64,000 nucleotides of DNA, taken from Agelaius tricolor. Its lineage: Eukaryota; Chordata; Aves; Passeriformes; Icteridae. Below are positions 55,201-61,789 of this stretch, in pieces. Each line of letters opens with the position of its first letter. The stretch's first letter is position 1. The DNA lies in assembly GCA_023055355.1 (NCBI GenBank), contig JALJCS010000022.1, forward strand, positions 10,029,001-10,093,000. The letters run 5' to 3'. A program made the translations under genes and the position numbers. The notes below the pieces were generated by a model. The model had not been told where the DNA came from and did not search any database. It saw only the letters and a list, made by a program, of their open reading frames with translations.

Positions 55201-58200
55201 ACTTGCCTCAACTCCTAACACATTTTAGTTTACTCTGAGGAGTGGGGAGAGGACAGACCAGGCTTTCCAGGCTGTGCTGCTGCTTTGTGCTTGGTGCTGT
55301 TTGCTCTGACAGCCGGGGAGCAGAGCCCGGGTGACCCCAATGTTCCTGCACCCTCCACACACCTGGCTCACAGCCAAAATCCCCACCCCAATTCCTTTTC
55401 ACTGACAGCTTTCTAATGTTGATTTGTTGGTCTTTTTTTTCCTGTTAAAAGTATCCTTATTTTTACATTTGAATACATGATGAGATTTATGAGATTTTAC
55501 ATTATGAGATTTTACATTATGAGATTTTACATTATGAGATTTTTTTTTATTACTTTACATTTGAATAGCTGATGAGATTCTCCTTGTGAAAAACAAACAG
55601 TTGTTATGCTTTGTGCATTACAGGTTGTTGCATTACTTATTTGCTGCTTTCCTAACAATTCCCGATTTTTCTATTTTGCTTCCGTTTTCGTTGCTTCTTG
55701 CTATTTGCTTGCAAAAACAAAACAGGCAAGCCTGGTAAGTAAAGCTTTACACCAACTTTCACACCAGCATTTTGCATCTTTAGTTTCTTTTGCTTTTGTT
55801 CTCTGTTTGCTGCATTCCCATTAAGTCGTGTGAGTAGTAGTGAGCTGAGCCTGAAAGCGGATCTGCCGTGGTGCTGCTCTCATTCTGTCAATTTGGGTAG
55901 TGTTAGTCCTGAGCATACTGCTGTGATTGTTGGTGAGCCCTGGGCAGGGTGTGTTGCAGATGTGGAAGTTATTTAATTCAAATATTTTGATCACATAACC
56001 TCGTAAACATATTTAGAATTAAGGATGTGTAGCGAATTGTCTAAGATTTGACTGGCAGACTATTACCAGCACATTTTATTGAAACTAAATCATAGTCTTA
56101 GAAAATAGAAGGTCCTTTCCAACCCAAACCATTCTGTGATTCTATGAAAACATCACATAAAACTCTAGTCTCCCTCCAGCCAGGTTTCTGCCTTTTGTTG
56201 TATTTAACCACTTTGGTTTGGGAGCATCACTTGGACGTTCCTTGGAGCAGCCTGGAGCAGTGGGAGGTGTCCCTGCCCATGGCAGGGGAGTGGAACTAAA
56301 TGAGCTTTAAGGGACCTTCCAGCCCAAACCATTCTGGGATTCTGTAACATTTGCCCTGGTTTCCCATGAGTGAGTTTAAATGGTGCTGGGGGTTGAGTTT
56401 TGGAGGAGCTGATCCAGCTGAGAGGAGGGCCCACGATGGGGAGGGAGGAAGAGGAGGAGCTCAGTAGCTGTGAGGGAGTGTGACATGAATTATTAACTTC
56501 CTGATCACCCTGGAACCAAGTAAGGAAGTGGCTAAAATACCTCAGACAAAAGTCTCAGAAAAAGTAGGGATGTGATATTAAGTACGTTACAATATTTTGG
56601 ATGAGGATGCAAATGGATCTCTTGCCCATGGAGTTACAGTGACAGAAGTGTTGCCAGAGAACAGGATCCTGCCAGGAAAGGGTTTGGAATTATCTGGGCA
56701 GGGTGTAATCTCCAGCACAATTAAAGAAATCTATTGCTGGAACACAAGGAAACAGCCTCTGAGCTTTAGAAAAATAAACAAAAGACAACAATTTTGTTTG
56801 TTTTAATTGAGAACACATTAATTTTGACATTGCAGAGGAATACAGGGTGTCTCTAAGAAAGCAAAAGAGAAAAGAATGTTTCTTTTTAATAAAGTGTTAA
56901 ATATATCCAAGTGATGTTGTGTTACACAACTGGGCTTCTCTGCCACGTCAAAGGCATTTGTTCACCAATAAAATAAAGGTGTTACAAGCAGGTCCTGAGA
57001 ACCTTCATCTTCTGTATCACACAGAGCAAAAAAAGCTCAGGTCAGGCTCTGCCCCAGCCAGGTGCTGTCAGAGGTGAGCAGAGGAGCCCAGGAGCTGCTG
57101 CACAGTGTGGCATCATCTCTGCTCTAGCCTTGGTCAGGCCAACAAAAATGTTTATTTTTTGGATGGAGTATGCAAGAGGAAGAGATGAATCTCAGTTTGG
57201 GAAGTGACAGTATCAGCTTTGGCATTTTGGAGCTGACCACCACTATAAATAATTCAGATGAAATCTTCTATTCAAATAAAAACACCAAACTTGTTTAGTT
57301 CTTTATGTTTCCAAATATAAAGGCCCAAAGGAAAAGTTGTACGTTGTGAAATGCCCCATGCTTTTTCCACAGAACTTTTTACCTTATTTTAATTTCTGTC
57401 ATAAACCAAGGAAAATGGTAATATGAAACTGTTGTGTTTTGTGGGTGGGTTTTCCTTTCAGTATCATGCAAAGTACCCCTTAAAACATGGGCACAAGAAT
57501 CATAGTTTAGGATGTGAAGGAAACAATGCAGCATTTTGGAAGACAATGCCAGACCTTTTCTTCCAGTGTTACGTGGATATTCCAACTTATTATGAGGTCA
57601 ATTCCCTTGAAAATTCCTCCTCCATATGGATTTGTATTCCTGTTATGTTCTTCCCACCACCCCTGGCTCAAATTTAACTATACACAGGAGGAGCTTGGCA
57701 GATGTTTTTTGCAGTTTTTTTACACTTAGGAAGTCTGTCTGATGTTAGATTTCCTTTCTGCTACTTGCTCCAGCAATCCTGAGAGCTGGTAAAACACTGC
57801 TTTTCCAAGGGAAGAATTGAATTGCACTGACCAAAGTGCCTTGTTTGTGCAGGATTAGAAGGTGCCAGGAGGTGACAGGCATTTATCAACAGTGGCAGAT
57901 AACTTGTGGCCAGTGCTAGGCATGTGCATAAATGTCCTTTCCTTCAGCTAGTGCATCTTCAGGGGAAATCCAACACCTGCCTTTTCATGGGAACAGCTGA
58001 GTTCAGAGTGAAGAAATCATCAGTACAGAGATACATTCACATTTTCCCCCAACATCAAAATATTTAAATATCACTGTATTTAGCAACTGTTTTCCAAAAC
58101 AGGCTCGTGTCTTTATATAAATCTGACTTTTCTGGATCCTGTAAACTTACTAATACACAAATAGGGCAGAGTATAGTAAAAACTGTAGATGATAGTGAGC

Positions 58201-60627
58201 TCAGTGGACTTACTCCTGTTACCCTGCTGAAAACCTCTCTTTTCTCTACTCCTCTCTTCTTTCAGAGGATGAGCAGAGAGAGAAATCTGTCTCCCACCAC
58301 ACTGTTCAGCAGCTCATAGTGGAGAAGGAGCAAGCTCTGGCCGATCTGAACTCAGTGGAGAAATCCCTGGCAGATCTTTTCAGGAGATATGAGAAGATGA
58401 AAGAAGTCCTGGAGGGGTTTCGGAAGGTCAGTCACCTTAACATCTCCTTTAAAGAACAGAGCTGAGCAGGTTCTGTGGACCAGAATGTGCTGTGCTGCTG
58501 AGCAGAAGGCAGGACTGGTGTTTCCAGCTGATGCTGATGTTCTGCATGCCAAACCATAGTCCTCAGGTGAAGGATTGCAGCCAGCTATCAAATGCAAACA
58601 GAAAAATTGTAAATCTCTTTACATTGTGTAATATTCTCTTTCAGGGGGTGTCAGTGTTGGACTGCAGCCCTTCAAACAGTTGTGTGTGGCTCCCACAAAC
58701 AGGTGCCTGTCCTGCATTTTAACCTCTTGGTTTAAATTTGATGTCATCTTCTCTTTTAAGAATGAAGAAGTGTTGAAGAAATGTGCGCAGGAATATTTGT
58801 CACGAGTGAAGAAGGAGGAGCAGAGGTACCAGGCACTCAAAATTCATGCTGAGGAAAAACTGGACAGGTAATCAAGTCATGGATTCACAGAATGATTTGG
58901 GTTAGAAGGGATCCTAAAACCATCTTGTTCCACCCCCTCCCATGGGCAGGGACACCTTCCAATGGACCAAGTTGCTCCAAGCCCTGTCCATGCTGGCCTT
59001 GGACACTTCCAGGGCTGGTGCATGGACTGTACACATTTTTCAGGAGTTCATGCTGCAGAAAGATTCCCATGGCTGGACCTCACATCCCAAACTGATCCTG
59101 CAGTATGCAAAGCACAGGCTGCTCTGTGATAGAGGTGGAAAGAAATGCAATAATGAGAATTTCTGCAATGTGCTTGTGTTTCTTCCAGCTCCTGACCCTA
59201 CAGAACCCCTTAAATTTCTATATTTAGGTAATGTCTTCTTTATACTTGTTAATGTATTTTCATGGGAGGATCAAGAAAGAAGCCATTAGCCAGTTCCTTT
59301 TTTCTAGATCTCCACGTAATGACCAGTTAAGCCTTTCTGGGGATCATGTTCAGGACTCATAGTACAGTCCCCTGAACTGGAGACTAGGTTTGGAAACTGC
59401 CATAAAACACTTCCACCTGAGTCATATTTGTGACCTCAGCAGAGATGTCTGAGAGAAGCACAAAGGGAGCAACACAGACAGTAAGAAAAGGCTCTGCAGC
59501 CCCTGCTGAGCAGGAGAGGGATTTGTGAAAAGCGTTTAGGGACAGGTCTCACAACATACCCAGGATGTTGTGAGGAAGGCAGCCCTGCCCTCTCCCCCCA
59601 TTTGTTCAGGTGCTGTCCACCCTGGGGCACCCTCTTCCCTTTCCTGTGGAGATCCTGATGTGACCAAACCCTGTGTGTTTTGCAGAGCCAATGCTGAAAT
59701 TGCACAAGTGAGAGGCAAGGCCCAGCAGGAGCAGGCAGCGTACCAGGCCAGCCTTCGCAAGGAGCAGCTCAAAGTGGATGCCTTGGAGAGAACACTGGAA
59801 CAAAAGGTAAATAAACCAGGAGCCAAGCTCTGCCTGAGGGTTGTCCTGCAGCTCAATGGCCTTGGGGACAGCAGCACTCCCCAAATTTTAAGGCAAAACC
59901 CCAGTGTGCCCCAGCTGGACCCAGGTTTGGTCTGAGCCCAAGTGTCTGGGGCTGGCTCAGCCTTGGGCAGAGCTCAGGGTGCACCTCTGCAGCCCAGGCC
60001 TTGGCTTGCTTCAGTTCTCAGGTTTTTCTCTCAGGTTCTGTTTCCCTTTTTAGTGCTAGCTGTAATTCCAATGCTAATTCCAAAGTGTCTGTAGGAAATG
60101 CCTATTTATATCTCTAGCTCAGCCAAGGGAGCTTGCTTTGGCACAGAACAGCTCGTCCTTGCTTGCAGCTCTGCAAGGCAAGGTGAAAATAATGAAAAAA
60201 AAATAGAAAAGTGCAGCCTAGAAACAAATTTCCACTCTGTATTGTTGTGGAGTGCTGGGAATGACTGCTGTGAAGCTGTCTGCTTTGGTGCTAAATTTGA
60301 TTTATTCAAACTGGAGGAGCTGTTTTTGGAAGAAAGGAAGCATTTATTTGAATGCATGTAGCTGTACTATGAATATGAACACTTAGTTGTACTATATATG
60401 CACATATATCTGTATGTATAGATCTCCTGTTCTCAGCATTGGAGAAAAGTTAATTTTCCCACACCTTTCTCACTAGTTAGATAACATTAAAATTAAAAAA
60501 AAAAACCTCCTCATCTTAATGCAACAATCCTTTTCATAATACTTCATATTTTATTTTCCAGAATAAAGAGATAGAAGAATTAACAAAGATTTGTGATGAA
60601 CTGATTGCCAAAATGGGGAAAAGCTAA
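4004..60627 (+). CDS. TACC2: TACC2, transforming acidic coiled-coil protein 2 (whole coding span, short isoform)
   Basis: Spliced gene; the exons are listed separately. With both microexons the joined frame is 3141 nt (1046 aa), and about 1031 aa without them, close to the roughly 1026 aa I recall for the human short isoform. TACC proteins are centrosome and spindle adaptors that bind ch-TOG/XMAP215 and Aurora A through the C-terminal coiled coil; TACC2 has also been linked to chromatin remodelling factors. Visible order: short N-terminus; Pro-rich plus poly-Ala stretch (aa 23-78); Ser/Thr-rich acidic and basic region with KKKK clusters, NPF and DPF motifs (78-512); [11 protein letters not shown] motif (about 533-543); C-terminal coiled coil (about 840-1046). 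Paralogue choice: the tail [17 protein letters not shown], the segment [16 protein letters not shown] and the ending [13 protein letters not shown] match TACC2 rather than TACC1 or TACC3. The 5' part of a long isoform lies outside the window. Confidence 0.96.
7313..7366. repeat. Palindromic interspersed repeat (17-bp arms)
   Basis: CCAGCTCCCACTGAAGT at 7313-7329 has its exact reverse complement at 7350-7366, with a 20-bp spacer. The arm core (CACTGAAGT / ACTTCAGTGGGAGC) resembles a very common palindromic motif of ancient sauropsid repeats, from memory. Not a coding or known regulatory element. Confidence 0.6.
9961..10060 (+). repeat. (GGGAA)20 pentanucleotide microsatellite
   Basis: Twenty perfect GGGAA units, pure purine on the plus strand. 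It produces false open frames (GKGRE on plus, PSLPFP on minus). The pattern of GGG tracts with 2-base loops can form G-quadruplexes on the plus strand and triplex DNA. Confidence 0.98.
11411..11447 (+). repeat. 37-bp motif, copy 1
   Basis: TAACATGATTTAAAGCA... ending CTTCTTGCTA; the same 37 bp recurs at 13454-13490 with one mismatch. May be two pieces of an old interspersed element. Confidence 0.7.
12307..12747. repeat. 63-bp minisatellite, seven copies
   Basis: Copies start at 12307, 12370, 12433, 12496, 12559, 12622 and 12685, each beginning CTGGCTGCAG or close to it (the last is CTGGCTACAG). The first four or five differ by a few bases; the last is most diverged. As 63 is divisible by 3, frames stay open on both strands, giving spurious 141-202 aa repetitive open frames. 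Confidence 0.97.
13454..13490 (+). repeat. 37-bp motif, copy 2
   Basis: Second copy, 36 of 37 bases equal to 11411-11447. About 40 bp further on (13526-13541) a 16-base string repeats 12825-12840. Confidence 0.7.
14371..14445 (-). mobile_element. CR1 LINE 3' fragment
   Basis: Reads TCACAGAATCAGAGTGGCTG then GGGAGGGACCTCTGGAGATCAT, the reverse complement of an avian CR1 3' end. Severely 5'-truncated, no coding part. Confidence 0.85.
14504..14558 (+). repeat. Short direct duplication
   Basis: AGTTTGTGAGGTTTATGCC occurs at 14504 and again at 14540, 36 bp apart. Confidence 0.8.
15345..15432 (+). mobile_element. CR1 LINE 3' tail (diverged)
   Basis: Ends AAAGGTCCCTTCCAACCCAA then TTTTATGATTCTGTG, a plus-strand CR1 terminus. 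The 5' limit is approximate. Confidence 0.75.
20466..20485. repeat. 20-bp perfect palindrome
   Basis: TACTGAACATATGTTCAGTA equals its own reverse complement. Could be chance; contains an E-box-like CATATG centre. Confidence 0.6.
21449..21612 (+). CDS. TACC2: TACC2 exon 2 ([14 protein letters not shown], Pro-rich and poly-Ala)
   Basis: Acceptor ctccccag before 21449, donor gtaagg at 21613; enters in phase 2, leaves in phase 1. Encodes aa 23-78: the acidic [14 protein letters not shown] motif shared by TACC1 and TACC2, a run of six prolines, then five alanines coded by five GCA triplets, and an acidic end. The alanine run is not in the human sequence I remember and may be a bird-lineage triplet expansion. 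This exon would be shared with the long isoform, whose upstream exon must also end in phase 2. Confidence 0.95.
24853..24953 (+). mobile_element. CR1 LINE 3' fragment
   Basis: Contains GTGCAGGGCCAGGAGTTGGA and ends GATATTCTGTGATTCTGTGA, a characteristic CR1 3' UTR and tail. Confidence 0.9.
25957..26005 (+). repeat. (TTTTA)n microsatellite, about 10 units
   Basis: Pure TTTTA tract with a following CTTTG/TTTTA remnant. It creates FILFYF-type false open frames. Confidence 0.97.
28138..29440 (+). CDS. TACC2: TACC2 exon 3 (large central exon)
   Basis: Acceptor tcccacag, donor gtaagt at 29441; 1303 nt, phase 1 to phase 2, aa 78-512. It contains [20 protein letters not shown] and RRKSTDSVP near its start, a lysine-rich [15 protein letters not shown], the segment [10 protein letters not shown], then [16 protein letters not shown] and a second related motif ending [11 protein letters not shown]. 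It ends with [12 protein letters not shown], a plausible nuclear localisation signal. The paired NPF/DPF segments recur in TACC1, so they are a family feature. The in-frame ATG at 29046 (MPLRRPK) is where, as I recall, the shorter AZU-1 form of human TACC2 begins. Confidence 0.97.
29441..32596 (+). other. TACC2: TACC2 intron 3 (3.2 kb)
   Basis: Contains the 21-bp minisatellite just after exon 3 and a TA-rich stretch at 30070-30095. The last 45 nt are strongly pyrimidine-rich with TCTCT/TCTTT motifs (possible PTB sites) before the 36-nt cassette exon. Confidence 0.85.
29690..29842 (+). repeat. 21-bp minisatellite, seven copies plus a partial one
   Basis: Units start AATTTTAT at 29690, 29711, 29732, 29753, 29774, 29795 and 29816, with a partial at 29837. 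Copies alternate between CAGTTA and CGGTTA variants, so the array looks like 42-bp dimers. It is 250 bp after the exon 3 donor. Frames stay open because 21 is divisible by 3; not coding. Confidence 0.97.
32597..32632 (+). CDS. TACC2: TACC2 36-nt cassette exon ([12 protein letters not shown])
   Basis: Lies between a pyrimidine-rich acceptor (...tttgtcttag) and a perfect donor gtaagt at 32633. It begins with the G that completes ACG after exon 3 and ends with TT, so both inclusion and skipping keep the frame: inclusion gives [21 protein letters not shown], skipping gives KT-DTFRVKK. I recall the same peptide as an optional segment of human TACC2. Aa 512-524. Far too short to show up as an open reading frame. 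Confidence 0.88.
32633..34118 (+). other. TACC2: TACC2 intron 4
   Basis: Follows the 36-nt cassette. Two GCATG motifs at 32709-32713 and 32729-32733 are possible RBFOX sites. Nothing else recognised. Confidence 0.85.
34119..34179 (+). CDS. TACC2: TACC2 exon ([20 protein letters not shown])
   Basis: Acceptor ttttcag before 34119, donor gtaaag at 34180; 61 nt, phase 2 to phase 0. It encodes the basic VKKSPKRSP stretch followed by SDPP, an SDP-type motif of the TACC family. The two SP/RSP serines are plausible proline-directed kinase sites. Aa 524-544. Confidence 0.95.
34180..35274 (+). other. TACC2: TACC2 intron 5
   Basis: Contains the strong AT-rich hairpin at 34326-34377; otherwise nothing recognised. 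Confidence 0.85.
34326..34377. repeat. Near-perfect 52-nt inverted repeat (hairpin)
   Basis: Arms 34326-34347 and 34356-34377 pair over 22 positions with a single C/C mismatch, around an 8-nt loop (AGTCCAAG). AT-rich, with ATGCAT in each arm. It could be an inverted-repeat element remnant or a structured intronic RNA. Confidence 0.8.
35275..35482 (+). CDS. TACC2: TACC2 exon ([19 protein letters not shown])
   Basis: Acceptor gctgcag, 208 nt, phase 0 to phase 1. Encodes TPETPPVIS, the ATDEEKLA motif also present in TACC1, [21 protein letters not shown] and the end [10 protein letters not shown]. The donor is G/gtactg at 35483, weaker than consensus, but it is the only one that restores [17 protein letters not shown] across the junction. 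Aa 545-614. Confidence 0.95.
35483..39192 (+). other. TACC2: TACC2 intron 6 (3.7 kb)
   Basis: No exon or repeat recognised beyond short T-runs. Open frames around 37266-37872 on both strands have no domain or splice support. Confidence 0.8.
39193..39254 (+). CDS. TACC2: TACC2 exon ([21 protein letters not shown])
   Basis: Acceptor ttgcag, donor gtaagt at 39255; 62 nt, phase 1 to phase 0. The peptide is nearly the same as the human segment I recall ([14 protein letters not shown]). Aa 614-634. Confidence 0.95.
39255..40934 (+). other. TACC2: TACC2 introns 7 and 8
   Basis: Introns 39255-40072 and 40189-40934 with the exon 40073-40188 between them. The second has an AT-rich tract at about 40818-40852. 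Nothing else seen. Confidence 0.8.
40073..40188 (+). CDS. TACC2: TACC2 exon ([16 protein letters not shown])
   Basis: 116 nt, phase 0 to phase 2, donor GG/gtaggt at 40189. The acceptor reads ccagcag, so splicing can start the exon at 40073 (keeping a Gln) or 40076 (dropping it); both keep the frame. I chose 40073 because human has Gln there as I recall. It encodes [18 protein letters not shown] and ends at TPCSG. Aa 635-673. Confidence 0.94.
40935..41106 (+). CDS. TACC2: TACC2 exon (GSSFEDPEG ... TPEAIEI)
   Basis: Acceptor ttttccag, donor gtgagt at 41107; 172 nt, phase 2 to phase 0, aa 673-730. The ends (SSFE and EAIEI) match the human gene while the middle is less conserved. A long minus-strand open frame overlaps this exon and is only a shadow. 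Confidence 0.94.
41231..41371 (+). CDS. TACC2: TACC2 exon ([14 protein letters not shown] ... FAQKLQ)
   Basis: Acceptor cttcag, donor gtttgt at 41372; 141 nt, phase 0 at both ends. Encodes [20 protein letters not shown] and [19 protein letters not shown]. The intron before it is only 124 nt, the shortest in the gene. Aa 731-777. Confidence 0.95.
41372..42267 (+). other. TACC2: TACC2 intron 10 (0.9 kb)
   Basis: AT-rich, nothing recognised apart from the splice ends. Confidence 0.8.
42268..42348 (+). CDS. TACC2: TACC2 exon ([21 protein letters not shown])
   Basis: Acceptor ggacag, donor gtacct at 42349; 81 nt, phase 0 at both ends. Encodes a helical stretch leading into the coiled coil and ends SSLRSK. 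The human sequence I recall is a little longer after RQIAL (a SRSHQDAK-like end). Aa 778-804. Confidence 0.93.
43274..43313 (+). repeat. 20-bp tandem duplication
   Basis: TGATTTATTTCACATACCTT occurs twice in direct succession. Confidence 0.9.
47291..47462 (+). mobile_element. CR1 LINE 3' fragment
   Basis: Contains CCAAGGCCAGGCTGGACAGG, GGAAGGTGTCCCTGCCATGG and the end CTTCCATCCCAAACCATTCT, all typical of the avian CR1 3' region. Start is approximate. Confidence 0.9.
48165..48308 (+). CDS. TACC2: TACC2 exon ([21 protein letters not shown])
   Basis: Acceptor acccacag, with a weak, A-rich upstream tract. Donor gtaaca at 48309. 144 nt, phase 0 at both ends. The segment [15 protein letters not shown] starts the TACC coiled coil. 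Aa 805-852. Confidence 0.95.
48731..48807 (+). CDS. TACC2: TACC2 exon, TACC domain ([20 protein letters not shown])
   Basis: Acceptor tgtttcag, donor gtgggt at 48808; 77 nt, phase 0 to phase 2. Coiled-coil sequence almost the same as human TACC2, ending EVMEMR across the junction. Aa 853-878. Confidence 0.96.
49141..49186 (+). repeat. 12-bp tandem repeat, about four copies
   Basis: GTTACCTG begins at 49141, 49153, 49165 and 49176; the last copies are imperfect. Confidence 0.85.
51250..51325 (+). mobile_element. Possible old CR1 tail
   Basis: GCAGATGACTTCTGAGGCCC then TTTGTAGCCTTAGATTCTGG resembles a much decayed CR1 3' end. Weak match. Confidence 0.4.
52934..52977 (+). CDS. TACC2: TACC2 exon, TACC domain ([14 protein letters not shown])
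   Basis: Acceptor cttacag, donor G/gtaggt at 52978; 44 nt, phase 2 to phase 1. The [14 protein letters not shown] peptide is a signature of TACC1 and TACC2. Aa 878-893. It can join the 9-nt microexon at 55726 or go directly to 58266. Confidence 0.96.
55489..55543 (+). repeat. 15-bp tandem repeat, about four copies
   Basis: ATGAGATTTTACATT units begin at 55489, 55504, 55519 and 55534, the last running into a T-tract. Sits about 180 bp before the 9-nt microexon. Confidence 0.92.
55726..55734 (+). CDS. TACC2: TACC2 candidate 9-nt microexon (adds Gly-Lys-Pro)
   Basis: GCAAGCCTG lies between aaaacag and a perfect gtaagt donor. The frame at this intron is phase 1, so inclusion gives MI-GKP-EDEQ and skipping gives MI-EDEQ; no other residue changes. 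The upstream 120 nt hold a pyrimidine-rich tract with a ctaac branch-point-like site near 55652 and several TTGC/TGC motifs, the last only about 14-20 nt before the exon, as in SRRM4 (nSR100)-dependent neural microexons. Gly and Pro inside the coiled coil should bend or break it. This is inference from sequence; transcript support is not available here. Confidence 0.68.
56108..56148 (+). mobile_element. CR1 LINE 3' tail (very short)
   Basis: Reads GAAGGTCCTTTCCAACCCAA then ACCATTCTGTGATTCTATGA, the terminal 41 bp of a CR1. Confidence 0.9.
56218..56347 (+). mobile_element. CR1 LINE 3' fragment
   Basis: Contains GGAGGTGTCCCTGCCCATGG and GGGACCTTCCAGCCCAAACC and ends ATTCTGGGATTCTGT. Second CR1 end within 70 bp, same strand. 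Confidence 0.9.
58266..58426 (+). CDS. TACC2: TACC2 exon, TACC domain ([20 protein letters not shown])
   Basis: Acceptor ctttcag, donor gtcagt at 58427; 161 nt, phase 1 to phase 0. Encodes [20 protein letters not shown] and [15 protein letters not shown], core TACC coiled coil. Aa 896-949. Confidence 0.97.
58427..58760 (+). other. TACC2: TACC2 intron 15
   Basis: 334 nt, nothing recognised beyond the splice signals. Confidence 0.85.
58761..58867 (+). CDS. TACC2: TACC2 exon, TACC domain ([20 protein letters not shown])
   Basis: Acceptor tcttttaag, donor gtaatc at 58868; 107 nt, phase 0 to phase 2. Encodes [15 protein letters not shown], strongly conserved in the family. A CR1 fragment begins only about 13 bp after the donor. 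Aa 950-985. Confidence 0.97.
58868..59685 (+). other. TACC2: TACC2 intron 16
   Basis: Contains a minus-strand CR1 fragment right after the donor; the rest is unremarkable. Confidence 0.85.
58881..59022 (-). mobile_element. CR1 LINE 3' fragment
   Basis: Begins GGATTCACAGAATGATTTGG and continues through CCCTCCCATGGGCAGGGACA and TGGCCTTGGACACTTCCAGG, a reverse-strand CR1 end. It starts about 13 bp after an exon donor. Confidence 0.92.
59686..59806 (+). CDS. TACC2: TACC2 exon, TACC domain ([20 protein letters not shown])
   Basis: Acceptor tttgcag, donor gtaaat at 59807; 121 nt, phase 2 to phase 0. Continues the coiled coil through [19 protein letters not shown]. Aa 985-1025. Confidence 0.97.
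59807..60561 (+). other. TACC2: TACC2 last intron
   Basis: 755 nt, AT-rich toward the acceptor. No repeat or exon recognised. Confidence 0.85.
60562..60627 (+). CDS. TACC2: TACC2 last coding exon ([21 protein letters not shown] stop)
   Basis: Acceptor ttttccag; 21 codons and TAA at 60625. The [12 protein letters not shown] end is the expected TACC2 C-terminus (TACC1 ends ...AKLGKTD), which decides the paralogue. Aa 1026-1046. Confidence 0.97.
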   Translation, partial: NKEIEELTKICDELIAKMGKS

Positions 60628-61120
60628 CTTTTAACCAAATTTCTGGACTTCGATACTGAGTGCAATATGACCATTGGCACACTGATGTCCATGCATTTAT
60701 GTGGACAGGTTATATTTTCACTTTTTCGTATGCACTACTGTATTTTCTTTCTAAATAAAGTTGATTTAATTGTATGCAGTACTAAGATGACTATCAGAAT
60801 TTCTTGCTATTGTTTGCATTTTCATAGTATAATTCATAGCAAGTTGATCTCAAAGTTCCTGTATCAGGGAGATTGTCAAGTTCTCTAAGAAAATACAAAT
60901 TGCTGATCCTAGCCTTCCCTTTGTACATGAGTTCCCATGTTGGATGTCTTTTGGATTTAATATAAACATGTATTACTTGCATGGGGACTCTTGCCTTAAG
61001 GAATGTAAACTTTATCTGCATTTGCTGATTTGTAAAATAAAATCTAAAAAAAAAAAAAAAGGAAAATGCATGTCACAAATGAAATTCTCTATTGTAAATA
61101 AATTTTTTCGTTGAAAGTTG
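60628..61120 (+). other. TACC2: TACC2 3' UTR with three poly(A) signals
   Basis: AATAAA hexamers at 60754-60759, 61036-61041 and 61097-61102; the last is followed by T-rich and then GT-rich sequence suitable for cleavage. The A-run after the second signal (about 61046-61060) is genomic and could misprime cDNA synthesis. Usage of each site cannot be told from sequence. Confidence 0.75.
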
Positions 61121-61734
61121 AAGATAAGTATGGCTCTCTTCTCTTTTGTGTCCTTCACTTGCTACTTGCTTATTTCAGCACCAGATGCTCTTGGGAATTA
61201 ATTCCTCCACAGAAAGCACTTCATGGGTCACTGCTTGGAGCACTTTGTGGGTCACAAGAGTCTGCTGCTTATGTGCACATATCTAGGTCTATATCTTAAT
61301 GTCTCTCTAAATATATATATATATGTGTGTGTCTATGTGTTGGATTTGGACCACTCAAGTCTCAAGCATAGGCTTAATCCTCCAAAATATTTAATGCTCT
61401 GACCCTGATCCAGCAAATCCCATGGGCAAATGTAATGAGGCTGTTGGAGGAGTCAGAGGCTGTGCCATGTGGTGACAGGATGGTTTTTAAGCATGTCTGG
61501 CACTGAAACGTGAATAATTTCCTGCTCCTGGAAGAATTTGCCTGCAGGGCTGGTGGAGCTGAGGTTGGTGTGATCAGAGGTGCAACCAGAATAGGCTCCA
61601 TAAGTAGCACTCTTGAACACCTCTTTATCCTGTAAGTTATCCTCTGCACAGGATTAGGGATGGAGGAGAAGCATTAAGGCTCTAATAGCAAACAAACTGC
61701 TTTCTTTGCCTAATGGTGCATCTCTTGGATCTCC
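61121..61734. other. Intergenic gap between TACC2 and the Ly6-like gene
   Basis: About 0.6 kb with a (TA)n/(TG)n microsatellite at about 61309-61332. It must hold the promoter of the Ly6-like gene unless that gene has an upstream first exon. No TATA box or CpG island is evident. Confidence 0.55.
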
Positions 61735-61789
61735 ATGATGTGGACAGTCTTCAGCCTGCTTCTTGTCAGCTCCCTTTTGGTCCTCAAAA
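61735..61789 (+). CDS. Ly6-like gene exon 1 (signal peptide)
   Basis: Two adjacent in-frame ATGs (61735 and 61738); 18 codons plus one base before the donor gtaagt at 61790. Codes only the hydrophobic signal peptide. No TATA box seen just upstream, and a non-coding first exon further upstream cannot be excluded. Confidence 0.82.

Larger units (their letters stand above)
52978..58265 (+). other. TACC2: TACC2 intron holding the 9-nt microexon (introns 14a and 14b)
   Basis: Spans 52978-55725 and 55735-58265. Holds the 15-bp tandem repeat (55489-55543), the TGC-rich tract before the microexon and two CR1 tails (56108-56148 and 56218-56347). Confidence 0.8.
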
